A stretch of DNA of 34,813 bases from positions 1 through 34,813 of the forward strand of contig JAGGYQ010000012.1 of assembly GCA_021162425.1 (NCBI GenBank). Reading direction: 5' to 3'. Source of the DNA: Candidatus Aenigmatarchaeota archaeon. GTDB taxonomy: Archaea > Aenigmatarchaeota > Aenigmatarchaeia > QMZP01 > QMZT01. Made by a program: the position numbers and the translations under genes. Positions 9,964 to 17,101 of this stretch are shown one piece after another (the first letter of the stretch is position 1; every line of letters begins with the position of its first letter). The notes below the pieces were generated by a model, which was not told where the DNA came from, ran no database searches, and saw only the letters and a list, made by a program, of their open reading frames with translations.

Positions 9964-10042
9964 AAACTTGGGAAGCATGGGTTGGGAAAGTAAAACTTCT
10001 AGGAGCAAACCTCAAGGAAGCAAACTTGAGGGAGTATATTTC

Positions 10043-10201
10043 ATGTTGGCAGACCTTAGATATGTAAAAGGTTTAGATAAAGCAAAGGGTTTGGACGAGG
10101 CATTTTTGTGTAAAACAAAAGTTTCACCTGCAAGAGCAGAAATTTTTAAGAAAAAAGCACCAAAACTGTATGAAGCGGTAATTGGTGTGAAGCCTCTGTG
10201 A
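10043..10201 (+). CDS. Possible small protein (52 aa) downstream of transketolase
   Basis: Not recognised. The ORF-track version starts at 9950 inside the transketolase gene, but the better start is the ATG at 10043, preceded by TTGAGGGAG. The product is small and basic: 'LRYVKGLDKAKGLDEAF' followed by 'SPARAEIFKKKAPKLYEAV', probably two short helices. It would be the third gene of the transketolase operon. Whether it is translated is uncertain. The segment between the stop of transketolase and 10043 also contains a local near-repeat (AGCAAACCTCAAGGA / AGCAAACTTGAGGGA). Confidence 0.4.
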   Translation: MLADLRYVKGLDKAKGLDEAFLCKTKVSPARAEIFKKKAPKLYEAVIGVKPL

Positions 10202-10259
10202 TGGCTCTCAAATTGAAATTAACAATCATTTGATACGAAAATAAATGGGGCCGCCGAGA

Positions 10260-10312
10260 TTCACAGACGAAAAGCCCCTTTTGGAACAACAGCGTTTCTA
10301 CGCTGCCCGCCA
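10260..10312 (-). other. 53-nt T-loop intron of tRNA-Pro
   Basis: Between nt 59 and 60, leaving loop TTCAAAT. The constant AAT precedes the 3' T stem. TTCA (54-57) against TGTG gives three of four central pairs. The inner helix is the best of the four T-loop introns: GGCGGG against TTCGTC, including G-U pairs. Internal hairpins: CAGCG/CGCTG and AAAAG/CTTTT. Confidence 0.75.
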
Positions 10313-10350
10313 TTTGAACTCGGGTCGGCAGCACCCCAAGCTGCAATGCT

Positions 10351-10415
10351 CATAGCGCCAAGCTCAAAAGCTCGAGGTTGGCTAGGCCATTGCAGAGCCT
10401 TCCCTTAGAAGGCTT
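10351..10415 (-). other. D-loop insertion (about 60 nt) of tRNA-Pro
   Basis: Boundaries are approximate. It starts with a hairpin AGCCTTC-TAAG-GGAAGGCT. It then has CTGCAATG, which is exactly complementary to exon CATTGCAG (nt 23-30), followed by stem segments TAG/CTA, CCAA/TTGG and CTC/GAG. I could not find a convincing BHB register that also leaves the usual G18-G19, so the splice points are open. Confidence 0.6.
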
Positions 10416-10468
10416 GACTACACCACGGCCCCATTTTTCAATATAATATGTATTTAATTTATTATATT

Positions 10469-11110
10469 ATGATTTACAATCTCAAAAAGCTTCGAGGTGA
10501 ACAGATACAATTATCCAAAAAGGTTTCGCTTGAAAATGATATTCCTGAGAATGTAAAGACGGTGGGAGGTTTTGACCTTGCATATTCAGGAAAGACAGCG
10601 TATTCCGCTGGCGTGGTTTTCGACTTTGAAACCCTTGAATTAATGGAAAAACATGTGACAAAAATGAAAATAAATTTCCCATACATCCCTACATTTCTCG
10701 CATTCAGGGAATACAAACCCATAGTTGAGGTCTATAAAAAATTGAAAAACAAGCCAGATGTTTTGCTCATAAACGGTCAAGGCATTGCACACCCTTTGCG
10801 CATAGGATTGGCTTCACATGTTGGCGTTATGCTCGATAAACCAACCATAGGCGTTGCACAGAAAAAACTTGTGGGAAATTACGATGAACCAAAGATTGGC
10901 GAATATTCTAAACTTTTCCATAATGGTGAACAAATAGGATGGGTTTACAGGTCGAAAAAGCAATTTAAACCGATATTCATATCGCCCGGTCACAAAGTAT
11001 CACTCTTCACATCCATCGGAATAGTTTTAAATTGTATGAGAGACCACAAACTGCCAGAGCCTCTATGGAAGGCACATACATTATCTGTTCTGTCGAAAAC
11101 GAACCTTTAA
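10469..11110 (+). CDS. nfi: Endonuclease V
   Basis: DNA/RNA repair nuclease that cuts near deaminated bases, chiefly hypoxanthine (inosine). The RNase H-like fold holds the first catalytic Asp in 'GGFDLAY', then 'YIPTFLAFRE' (conserved Glu), 'LINGQGIAHPLRIGLASH' with the third acidic position altered in wording but the G-x-G-x-x-H-P core present, 'DKPTIGVAQKKL' and 'ISPGHKVSL'. About 213 residues, the usual length. I choose the eighth ORF residue (MIYNLKKLRG, 10469) because TATA-like ATATAATAT at 10441-10449 lies about 25 bp upstream, suggesting a leaderless transcript. In most EndoV proteins the GQG motif has Asp before it ('DGQG'); here it reads 'NGQG', noted under findings. Confidence 0.92.
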   Translation: MIYNLKKLRGEQIQLSKKVSLENDIPENVKTVGGFDLAYSGKTAYSAGVVFDFETLELMEKHVTKMKINFPYIPTFLAFREYKPIVEVYKKLKNKPDVLLINGQGIAHPLRIGLASHVGVMLDKPTIGVAQKKLVGNYDEPKIGEYSKLFHNGEQIGWVYRSKKQFKPIFISPGHKVSLFTSIGIVLNCMRDHKLPEPLWKAHTLSVLSKTNL

Positions 11111-11152
11111 ATATTTAAACATCTCACCTCTATATAAGTTATAGGTGATGAA

Positions 11153-11347
11153 ATGATTATACCCATTCGCTGCATGACGTGCGGAAAACCTGTAGGTCAT
11201 TTATGGGAGAAATATAAAGAGCGTGTTGCCCGAGGCGAAGACCCAAAAACAGTCTTGGATTCACTAGGGCTTGAAAGATACTGCTGCAGGTCACTTTTTC
11301 TAACGCACGTCGACCTAATAGACAGAATAGGGCAATTTAAAAAATAA
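11153..11347 (+). CDS. rpoN: DNA-directed RNA polymerase subunit N (Rpb10)
   Basis: A 64-residue zinc-bundle subunit that joins the D-L assembly platform of archaeal RNA polymerase. The family signature is complete: '[15 protein letters not shown]' with the CxxC pair, and '[20 protein letters not shown]' with the paired cysteines completing the zinc site. Length matches the archaeal family. The start is fixed by the invariant MIIP beginning and the Shine-Dalgarno AGGTGATG; a TATA box ATATTTAAA lies near 11111. In many archaea rpoN sits in the L13-S9 operon, but here it stands apart, directly after endonuclease V. Confidence 0.97.
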   Translation: MIIPIRCMTCGKPVGHLWEKYKERVARGEDPKTVLDSLGLERYCCRSLFLTHVDLIDRIGQFKK

Positions 11348-11411
11348 GACAGTCGCTTTAACCTATATTTCATAAAATCTATTTTTATACATCGAAATTC
11401 TTAAAAAACCT

Positions 11412-11520
11412 TGTTCTAATCATGTATCAGAATTCCAATGCCTGATCAAAAGGTAAGGCTGTTAAGCCCCAAGACCAGGTAAAGTTTTGCTGAACCCTGG
11501 TCAAATGGCTTTGGAATTTG
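11412..11520 (+). ncRNA. Possible structured RNA between rpoN and ogg2
   Basis: A gene-free stretch of about 190 bp contains a compact three-way-junction fold. The closing stem AATTCCAA-T-GCC (11431-11442) pairs with GGC-T-TTGGAATT (11507-11518), 11 of 12 positions. Inside are hairpin GGCT-GTTA-AGCC (11457-11468) and stem GACCAGG/CCTGGTC (11473-11479, 11496-11502) with a 16-nt loop. A TATA-like TTTTTATAC at 11382-11390 lies about 25 to 30 bp before 11412. It matches no family that I can name: no C/D boxes, no clear ACA box, not a tRNA. Confidence 0.35.
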
Positions 11521-11538
11521 AGCACGGGCACAGAGTTC

Positions 11539-12165
11539 TTATTTCAAGACCTTTTTTGTTTCCATATACCAGAGATAAAGGTCGAGCTCTGCGAGATTCA
11601 TACCAAGTTTTTCTGCTATCTTCCTCAAAACAGTTTCTATCTCAAAATATTTCCTCTTGGTGAGATGCCTCGGTTTTGTTACCAATCCGTATTTTGCGAG
11701 GACATCGAGAATGTGAAAATCGATAATCGCGAGATTTTTGAACCCTATGTTCCGCAGGAAGTGACTCGCCTCTTTGTAGCCAATCCCTTTTATATTTTTA
11801 ACCAACCATTCCCTTGCTTCCTGCTCGTCTTTAAACGAATTCAGGATACCTCTCAATGAGTTTATATATCTTCTCGCCTCAACAATGTATCTTGCGCGTG
11901 TGTTCGGATAGCGGTGACCCAGCTTTTTCAGCTTCCGGGCGAGCTCTTCCTCTGACAGCGTCAGAAAATCTTTGCCTATCGCTTCCTGTATTTTTATCCC
12001 TCTTTCAGCAGAAAAATTTGCGGTGAGTATGCAAAAACAAAGCTCCTGAAATATCATAACATCTGATGATTTTCCGATTATCTCGAATTCCCTTATTCTT
12101 TTTTTAACAACACTTCCGATATCATTCTTCATCCCATGCCCCAGATACTCCAAAAGCCTTTCCAT
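11539..12165 (-). CDS. ogg: Type-2 8-oxoguanine DNA glycosylase/lyase (Ogg2)
   Basis: Bifunctional base-excision repair enzyme that removes 8-oxoguanine and nicks the strand. A 208-residue HhH-GPD-superfamily protein of the archaeal Ogg2 type. Visible motifs: 'ELCFCILTANFSAERG', 'KKLGHRYPNTRARYI', then the helix-hairpin-helix 'IKGIGYKEASHFLRNIG' containing the catalytic lysine, followed by the conserved Asp in 'LAIIDFHIL'. Length agrees with the family (about 207). It is divergent from the M48 peptidase with a 47-bp AT-rich promoter region between them. With EndoV it makes a small cluster of DNA-damage genes, although on opposite strands. Confidence 0.93.
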   Translation of the reverse strand: MERLLEYLGHGMKNDIGSVVKKRIREFEIIGKSSDVMIFQELCFCILTANFSAERGIKIQEAIGKDFLTLSEEELARKLKKLGHRYPNTRARYIVEARRYINSLRGILNSFKDEQEAREWLVKNIKGIGYKEASHFLRNIGFKNLAIIDFHILDVLAKYGLVTKPRHLTKRKYFEIETVLRKIAEKLGMNLAELDLYLWYMETKKVLK

Positions 12166-12212
12166 TACACAAATTTAGTCTTTATTTATTAAAAATCAAC
12201 CAAAATATAATC

Positions 12213-13901
12213 ATGAGACTCTTCCTCGCATCAGTCTTCACGATTCTTCTGCTTTCTGGTTTCCTCGCTACAGCACTTTTTGTTCTGCTCTTTTTCGCTG
12301 GTTTCATCGATGCGGCAGTTCTCATATCCCTCGTGATCCTTTTCAACTTCGTTCTCTGGCTGGTCTCACCCAAACTCTCCGATTTCATCTACCGTTATTT
12401 CTTCAAAATGAGATGGATGAGCCTTGAAGAGCTTGGGAAGAGGAGTAGAAAAACGGTGGAGTTTCTGGAAAACACATGCAGAAAATACAATTTTCCCCTT
12501 CCTAAGCTTGGAATAATAGATGATAAAAACCCGAACGCATTCACGTATGGATCAGGGAGATGGAATGCGAGGATAATCGTTACAGAAGGGATTTTCCATT
12601 ACCTGGAGGAAGATCACATAGTCGCCGTTTACGCGCATGAGCTGGGACACATCAAGAACAGGGACTTCATAATCATGACGCTTGCCTCCACGATCCTGCA
12701 GCTTCTTTACGTTGTTTCGCAAATACTCATCCGCTCGAGATTATACGAAAGCAGCGGAAGGGGTGGTTCGAAAAGGGAAGGCGGTGGAATAATTTTGATT
12801 GTCGGTATAATCTCGTATATCTTCTACCTCATCGGCCAGTATATCGTTCTCTACTTGAGCAGGGTGAGGGAATATTACGCGGATGAATTCTCCGCAAGAG
12901 AGACGGGAAATCCGAACGCCCTCTCTCTCGCGCTGATAAGGATAGCGTACGGAATACTTGCAAATCCTGACAACGTTGAATTAATTAACACAACGAAACA
13001 TATGGGGATAGTAAACTTTCATGCCGCAAAGTCGACGGGTCTAACCTATCACATTTCCCAGAAATTAAGAGATGCTTCCATCCTCGAAAGGGCGTTTCTT
13101 TTCGATATTTGCAACCCTTGGGCATTTATTTCAGAACTCAATTCCACACATCCTCTAACAGGGAAAAGAATAAGAAGGTTGTGCATGCTTTGCAAGGATA
13201 TTGGTGTGAAATCCCTGTTCGATTTCGATAAGATTAGAGAGGAATATCAGGTAGACAGGAGGAAATTGAGATGGAATTTTGTGAAGGATATGTTTGTTCT
13301 CTTTCTTCCTGTTTTACTTGCGACAGGGTTTCCGGTAATTTACATTCTCCTTCACATAGGTATGAATTCAGATATTCTTTCTTCTTTATTCGTTCCTGGT
13401 TTTGTGGTGAGGTTAGCATTTGAATTGATACCCTTCTGGCTCATCATCATAGGTTTGACGATTGTCGTCAGGACACTTTATCGTTATCCTCGCGGGCGTG
13501 GAAAAGAGATGAGGATAGTCGATTTGTTATGTGATGTTTACGCTTCTCCGGTCAGGGGAAGAAAGGTTGTGGTAAATGGCAAGTTCATAGGAAAGGGTGT
13601 TCCGGGATTCATATTTTCCGAGGATATGATGATGAAGGATTCCACAGGGCTCATATACCTGAACTACGAAAGCTGGCTGCCATTCTTGGGAAATCTCATA
13701 TTCTCCGTTTCGAAGGTTAACGAGCTCATCGGGAAAGAAGCAAGGGTCGAAGGGTGGTTCTTGAGGGGGCTATCATCCCGGATAGATCTGGATTACCTGA
13801 AAAGCGGAGGAGAGATTGTGAAAAGCTACGTGAAACTTCTTGGAATACTTTCTGGGCTGATCATAGCGGGAATAGGTCTCATGCTAATTTTTGGTTTATG
13901 A
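12213..13901 (+). CDS. M48 (HtpX-like) membrane metallopeptidase with C-terminal extension
   Basis: Membrane zinc peptidase of 562 residues, about twice the usual HtpX. Two N-terminal membrane helices (about 4-28 and 32-52) precede the catalytic domain with zinc motif 'HELGH' at about 142-146 and third ligand Glu in 'REYYADEFS' near 220. Two further helices sit between them (about 152-172 and 190-215). After the peptidase domain come membrane helices near 358-380 and 395-425. A soluble beta-rich domain follows (about 440-535; 'VVVNGKFIGKGVPG' and 'EARVEGWFLRG' suggest an OB-like fold), then a final helix. Likely role: membrane protein quality control. The extension probably gives it a substrate or partner different from the shorter HtpX at 22679. 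Confidence 0.88.
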   Translation: MRLFLASVFTILLLSGFLATALFVLLFFAGFIDAAVLISLVILFNFVLWLVSPKLSDFIYRYFFKMRWMSLEELGKRSRKTVEFLENTCRKYNFPLPKLGIIDDKNPNAFTYGSGRWNARIIVTEGIFHYLEEDHIVAVYAHELGHIKNRDFIIMTLASTILQLLYVVSQILIRSRLYESSGRGGSKREGGGIILIVGIISYIFYLIGQYIVLYLSRVREYYADEFSARETGNPNALSLALIRIAYGILANPDNVELINTTKHMGIVNFHAAKSTGLTYHISQKLRDASILERAFLFDICNPWAFISELNSTHPLTGKRIRRLCMLCKDIGVKSLFDFDKIREEYQVDRRKLRWNFVKDMFVLFLPVLLATGFPVIYILLHIGMNSDILSSLFVPGFVVRLAFELIPFWLIIIGLTIVVRTLYRYPRGRGKEMRIVDLLCDVYASPVRGRKVVVNGKFIGKGVPGFIFSEDMMMKDSTGLIYLNYESWLPFLGNLIFSVSKVNELIGKEARVEGWFLRGLSSRIDLDYLKSGGEIVKSYVKLLGILSGLIIAGIGLMLIFGL

Positions 13902-13949
13902 ACCAGACTTCCATAACCCGTGAACGTTGTAGTATTTTGCAATTTTCAT

Positions 13950-14531
13950 TCAATACTCCTCGCACTTCAGCTCGAAATAATTCTTGGGATGACTACATAA
14001 TGGGCATTCTTCAGGCGGTTCTTCACCCTCGTGAACATACCCGCACTTCCTGCATACCCAGTAGACCTTCTTTTCCTTTTTGAACACTGTTTTCCCTTCC
14101 ACTTGTTTCAGGAGATTGCGGAATCTTTCCTCGTGATGCTTCTCCGCGATGGCTATTGCCCGCAGCCTTCTTGCTATTTCAGGCAATCCTTCTTTTTCTG
14201 CAATATCGGCGAACTCTGGATACATTTTTGTGTGTTCATAATTCTCTCCGGCTATCGCAGCCTTCAGGTTTTTAACTGTATCGGCGAGCGTGGTCGGGAC
14301 ATTCGTTTCGATTGATATCTCGAAATCTTCATCTAATTTCTTCTTCAGCTTGTTTATCAGCCTGAACAGCCATTTTGCGTGTTCTCTCTCGTTTTCGGCT
14401 GTAAGCAAGAATATCTCTGCAATCTGCTCGAAGCCCTCTTTTTTCGCTATTTTTGCATAAAATGTATATCTGTTCCTCGCTTGGCTCTCGCCGACAAACG
14501 CCTTCGCAAGATTTTCGACTGTTTTTCTCAT
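13950..14531 (-). CDS. rbr: Rubrerythrin
   Basis: Non-haem di-iron peroxidase protecting anaerobes from hydrogen peroxide, 193 residues. The ferritin-like domain (about 1-140) has the expected iron ligands in 'GESQARNRY', 'ENEREHAKW', '[10 protein letters not shown]' and 'IAEKHHEER'. A C-terminal rubredoxin-like domain has two Cys pairs, 'CRKCGYVH' and 'CPLCSHP', for the electron-transfer iron. It points to an anaerobic or microaerobic life with oxidative stress. Single gene; minus-strand TATA TTGTATATTTA near 14560 and the Shine-Dalgarno AGGGGCTGA before ATG. It converges on the M48 gene with about 48 bp between. Confidence 0.96.
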   Translation of the reverse strand: MRKTVENLAKAFVGESQARNRYTFYAKIAKKEGFEQIAEIFLLTAENEREHAKWLFRLINKLKKKLDEDFEISIETNVPTTLADTVKNLKAAIAGENYEHTKMYPEFADIAEKEGLPEIARRLRAIAIAEKHHEERFRNLLKQVEGKTVFKKEKKVYWVCRKCGYVHEGEEPPEECPLCSHPKNYFELKCEEY

Positions 14532-14659
14532 TTAATCAGCCCCTAAACATAAGTTCGATAAATATACAAATACATTCAGGTATAAATGATTCGAATTTCA
14601 AAGTTACAGCTAAATCCTCTGAAGGAAATTACAAACAGGAACAAGACATTTCTTAAGAT

Positions 14660-15778
14660 TTAATAGATATTCAGAAGTATTTTTTCAATGTCTTTTGGTT
14701 CGATTGGCTTGGGGTTCAGCTCGAGTCTGCGTGTGATGGATTCCTCCGCCAATAACGGAATATCGTTTTTATCCACGCCCAGCTCGCTTAATCTCATCGG
14801 CAGACCGAGGTTATTTATCATATTTCTAAAATTCTCGATTCCCTCATGTATATCGGACGTTCCTGTTATGTTGGCGATGGCTTTCATCTTTTCCGGAATC
14901 GCGTCTGCGTTGAAAGTCATGGTTTCGATTATAGTTAATCCGCACGCATGACCGTGAGGAATTCCATATCTGATTGTGAGCGGATAGGATATTGAATGCA
15001 TGACATTTGTTCCAATTGCGAGAGATATGCCGGCAAGCGTGGACGCAAGGGACATATTCTCTCTGTATATAATTTTTGGCTGCTTACAGGCATTTGGAAG
15101 GTTGTGGTAAATTAGCTCGATTGCTTTCAGCGATATTGCTTCTATTAAAGAATTCGCCTTTTTCGACCAGTATGTCTCCAATGCATGGGATAGAGCATCC
15201 AAACCTGTTACAGCTGTCAATTTCCTCGGCATGCTCATTGTCAGTTCAGGGTCAACTATAGCGAAGCACGGATACATGTAATCATGGCGGACAACAAGCT
15301 TCTTTTTTATTTCACTATCTGTTATCACAGCTGCGTTGTCTGCTTCGCTTCCTGTCCCTGCGGTGGTTGGTACTGCGATATACGGAATACCTTTATGTTC
15401 TATTGTTTTTTCCTTTCTCAGATATTCTTTCGTTAAGCCGTTATTTTCGGCAAGTATTGCTATGGTTTTCCCAGCATCCATCGCACTGCCACCGCCTAAA
15501 CCTATGACGAGGTCACAATTATTTTCTCTGCATAACATAATGCCTTTATCAACCGTTGTGTCGGACGGGTTTGGTTCAACCTGATTGAAAACAACTATCT
15601 CGTAATCAAGCATAGATTTTATTTTGCTGGTTATACCGAGCTTTTCCATCGAACTTCTCCCCGTTACGAGGAATATTTTTTTCGGCTTAATCTCATCTAC
15701 ACAATCCTTAAGTCTCTTAAGTGTATCTGCGCCAAAAATTATTTTTGTTGGAAGGGTGAATGACCACAAGCAGACCAC
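14660..15778 (-). CDS. Iron-containing alcohol dehydrogenase
   Basis: Group III (Fe-dependent) alcohol dehydrogenase of 372 residues, NAD(P)H-linked. The nucleotide-binding half has 'VIGLGGGSAMDAGKTIAI' and 'TTAGTGSEADNAAV'. Metal ligands are an Asp and His in 'GLDALSHALE', His in 'NVMHSISYP' and His in 'PHGHACGL'. The start is a GTG (MVCLWSF). A minus-strand TATA TTAAATTTTTAAG centred near 15805 lies 27 bp upstream, so transcription may start at that GTG. It follows enolase on the same strand with a 34-bp gap. Substrate is not predictable; a fermentative aldehyde reductase would fit the enolase neighbour. Confidence 0.92.
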   Translation of the reverse strand: MVCLWSFTLPTKIIFGADTLKRLKDCVDEIKPKKIFLVTGRSSMEKLGITSKIKSMLDYEIVVFNQVEPNPSDTTVDKGIMLCRENNCDLVIGLGGGSAMDAGKTIAILAENNGLTKEYLRKEKTIEHKGIPYIAVPTTAGTGSEADNAAVITDSEIKKKLVVRHDYMYPCFAIVDPELTMSMPRKLTAVTGLDALSHALETYWSKKANSLIEAISLKAIELIYHNLPNACKQPKIIYRENMSLASTLAGISLAIGTNVMHSISYPLTIRYGIPHGHACGLTIIETMTFNADAIPEKMKAIANITGTSDIHEGIENFRNMINNLGLPMRLSELGVDKNDIPLLAEESITRRLELNPKPIEPKDIEKILLNIY

Positions 15779-15812
15779 CGTTAGTTAATTATTATAGGCT
15801 TAAAAATTTAAG

Positions 15813-17090
15813 TTATTCAACTTTCCTGAAATTTCTGCCTATATACTTCGCCTTTTTGCCGAGTGATTCCTCTATCCTCAAAAGCTGATTGTATTTCGCG
15901 TTGCGTTCAGACCTTGCTGGCGCCCCGAACTTTGATTGACCCGCACATAAACCAACAGCCAAGTCAGCTATGAATGAGTCTTCTGTTTCACCCGACCTAT
16001 GAGAAACAACGACTGTCCAGCCGGCGGAAAAAGCTAAATTCGCTGCTTTTATTGTTTCTGTGACCGTTCCAATCTGGTTTATTTTAACCAAAAGTGAGTT
16101 GACGGCTTTGAGCTCTATGGCTTTCTTAATTCTTTTCGGATTTGTTACAAGCAAATCATCCCCGACTATCTGTATGCGTTTGCCTAATCGTTTGGTCAGT
16201 TCTGTCCACCCTTCCCAATCATCTTCCGCCATCCCATCCTCTATTGAAATTATGGGATAAGTCGAGACCAGCTCTTGGTAGAAATCAACAAGTTCAGGTG
16301 AAGTGTATTCCCTTTGCCCTATTTTGTATCGGTTGATATGAAAAAATTCAGAAGATGCAGCATCAAGCGCGAGCATTATCTTATTTTCATACCCTGTCTC
16401 TTTTATTGCTTCGAGTATGGTATCGAGCCTGTCCTGGATGTTCCGTAATTTCGGGACAAATCCACCCTCATCCCCGAGAAGTATACCCTGCGCTCCAAAT
16501 CGCTTTTTCAGTATGTTTTTCAATGTGTGATATGTTTCGACCGACATGCGAATGGCTTCAGAAAAAGTTTTTGCCCCTATCGGCATTATCATATGCTCCT
16601 GTATGTCATTTTTTATGTCCGCATGCTTGCCTCCGTTGATGACATTTAGTTGGGGGACAGGAAGCACACATCCTGAACGTCTGGACAGTTCGGCTATGTA
16701 TTCATACAATGGTTTCTTCAAGGCATGTGCACCTGCCTTGCAAACAGACATGGAAACCGAAAGGATGGCATTTGCTCCAATATTCGATTTATTTTCTGTT
16801 CCGTCGATCTCTATCATAACGTTATCTATACTCTCCTGCTCTCTGCAATCCATGCCTACTATTTTATTCGCTATTACCTCGTTCACATTTCTAACAGCTT
16901 TAAGCACACCTTTTCCCATATAGCGTTTTTCATTATCCCTTAGCTCTACTGCCTCATAACTTCCTGTGGAAGCGCCCGACGGAACAATTGAACGAAACAA
17001 ACCATCTTCTGTTACGACATCGCATTCGACTGTCGGATTTCCGCGCGAGTCCAGCACTTCCCTCGCTGTAACTTTTTTAATAATGCTCAT
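15813..17090 (-). CDS. eno: Enolase
   Basis: Glycolytic/gluconeogenic enzyme converting 2-phosphoglycerate to phosphoenolpyruvate, cytosolic, 425 residues (usual length). Signature segments: 'AREVLDSRGNPTVE' at the N-terminus, 'PSGASTGSYEAVELRD', acid catalyst region 'GDEGGFVP', metal ligands in 'LDAASSEF', 'SIEDGMAEDDW' and 'VGDDLLVTN', catalytic Lys in 'LLVKINQIG' and 'VSHRSGETED' near the C-terminus. The ATG follows AGGTGAGG, and the antiporter gene ends 11 bp upstream, so the two are probably co-transcribed. All ORFs on the plus strand across it are shadows. Confidence 0.98.
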   Translation of the reverse strand: MSIIKKVTAREVLDSRGNPTVECDVVTEDGLFRSIVPSGASTGSYEAVELRDNEKRYMGKGVLKAVRNVNEVIANKIVGMDCREQESIDNVMIEIDGTENKSNIGANAILSVSMSVCKAGAHALKKPLYEYIAELSRRSGCVLPVPQLNVINGGKHADIKNDIQEHMIMPIGAKTFSEAIRMSVETYHTLKNILKKRFGAQGILLGDEGGFVPKLRNIQDRLDTILEAIKETGYENKIMLALDAASSEFFHINRYKIGQREYTSPELVDFYQELVSTYPIISIEDGMAEDDWEGWTELTKRLGKRIQIVGDDLLVTNPKRIKKAIELKAVNSLLVKINQIGTVTETIKAANLAFSAGWTVVVSHRSGETEDSFIADLAVGLCAGQSKFGAPARSERNAKYNQLLRIEESLGKKAKYIGRNFRKVE

Positions 17091-17101
17091 TATACCTCAC
17101 C

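Larger units (their letters stand above)
10246..10432 (-). tRNA. tRNA-Pro(GGG) with D-loop and T-loop insertions
   Basis: Acceptor GGGGCCG (10432-10426) pairs with CGGCCCC (10253-10247), A73 at 10246, no CCA. The anticodon arm is GCAGC-TTGGGGT-GCTGC, anticodon GGG at 10337-10335, with a perfect 5-bp stem. The D stem GTGT (10423-10420) pairs with GCAT (10349-10346), but the D loop is about 70 nt instead of about 10. The T stem CCGAG/CTCGG is interrupted in its loop by 53 nt. Removing both would give about 75 nt. An upstream TATA-like AAATTAAATA is centred about 24 bp before the 5' end and overlaps the promoter of the divergent endonuclease V gene. Confidence 0.88.

Noticed and set aside
10357-10385. 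Gln(TTG) or Lys(TTT) anticodon in CGAGCTTTTGAGC of the tRNA-Pro locus
   Set aside because: Gives 6- or 8-nt anticodon loops and no D stem; the GGG arm with perfect 5-bp stem lies just downstream.
11431-11518. Hammerhead ribozyme or box C/D RNA in the rpoN-ogg2 gap
   Set aside because: CTGATCA does not match the hammerhead core CUGANGA, and no box C/D pair is present, so it is left as an unassigned fold.
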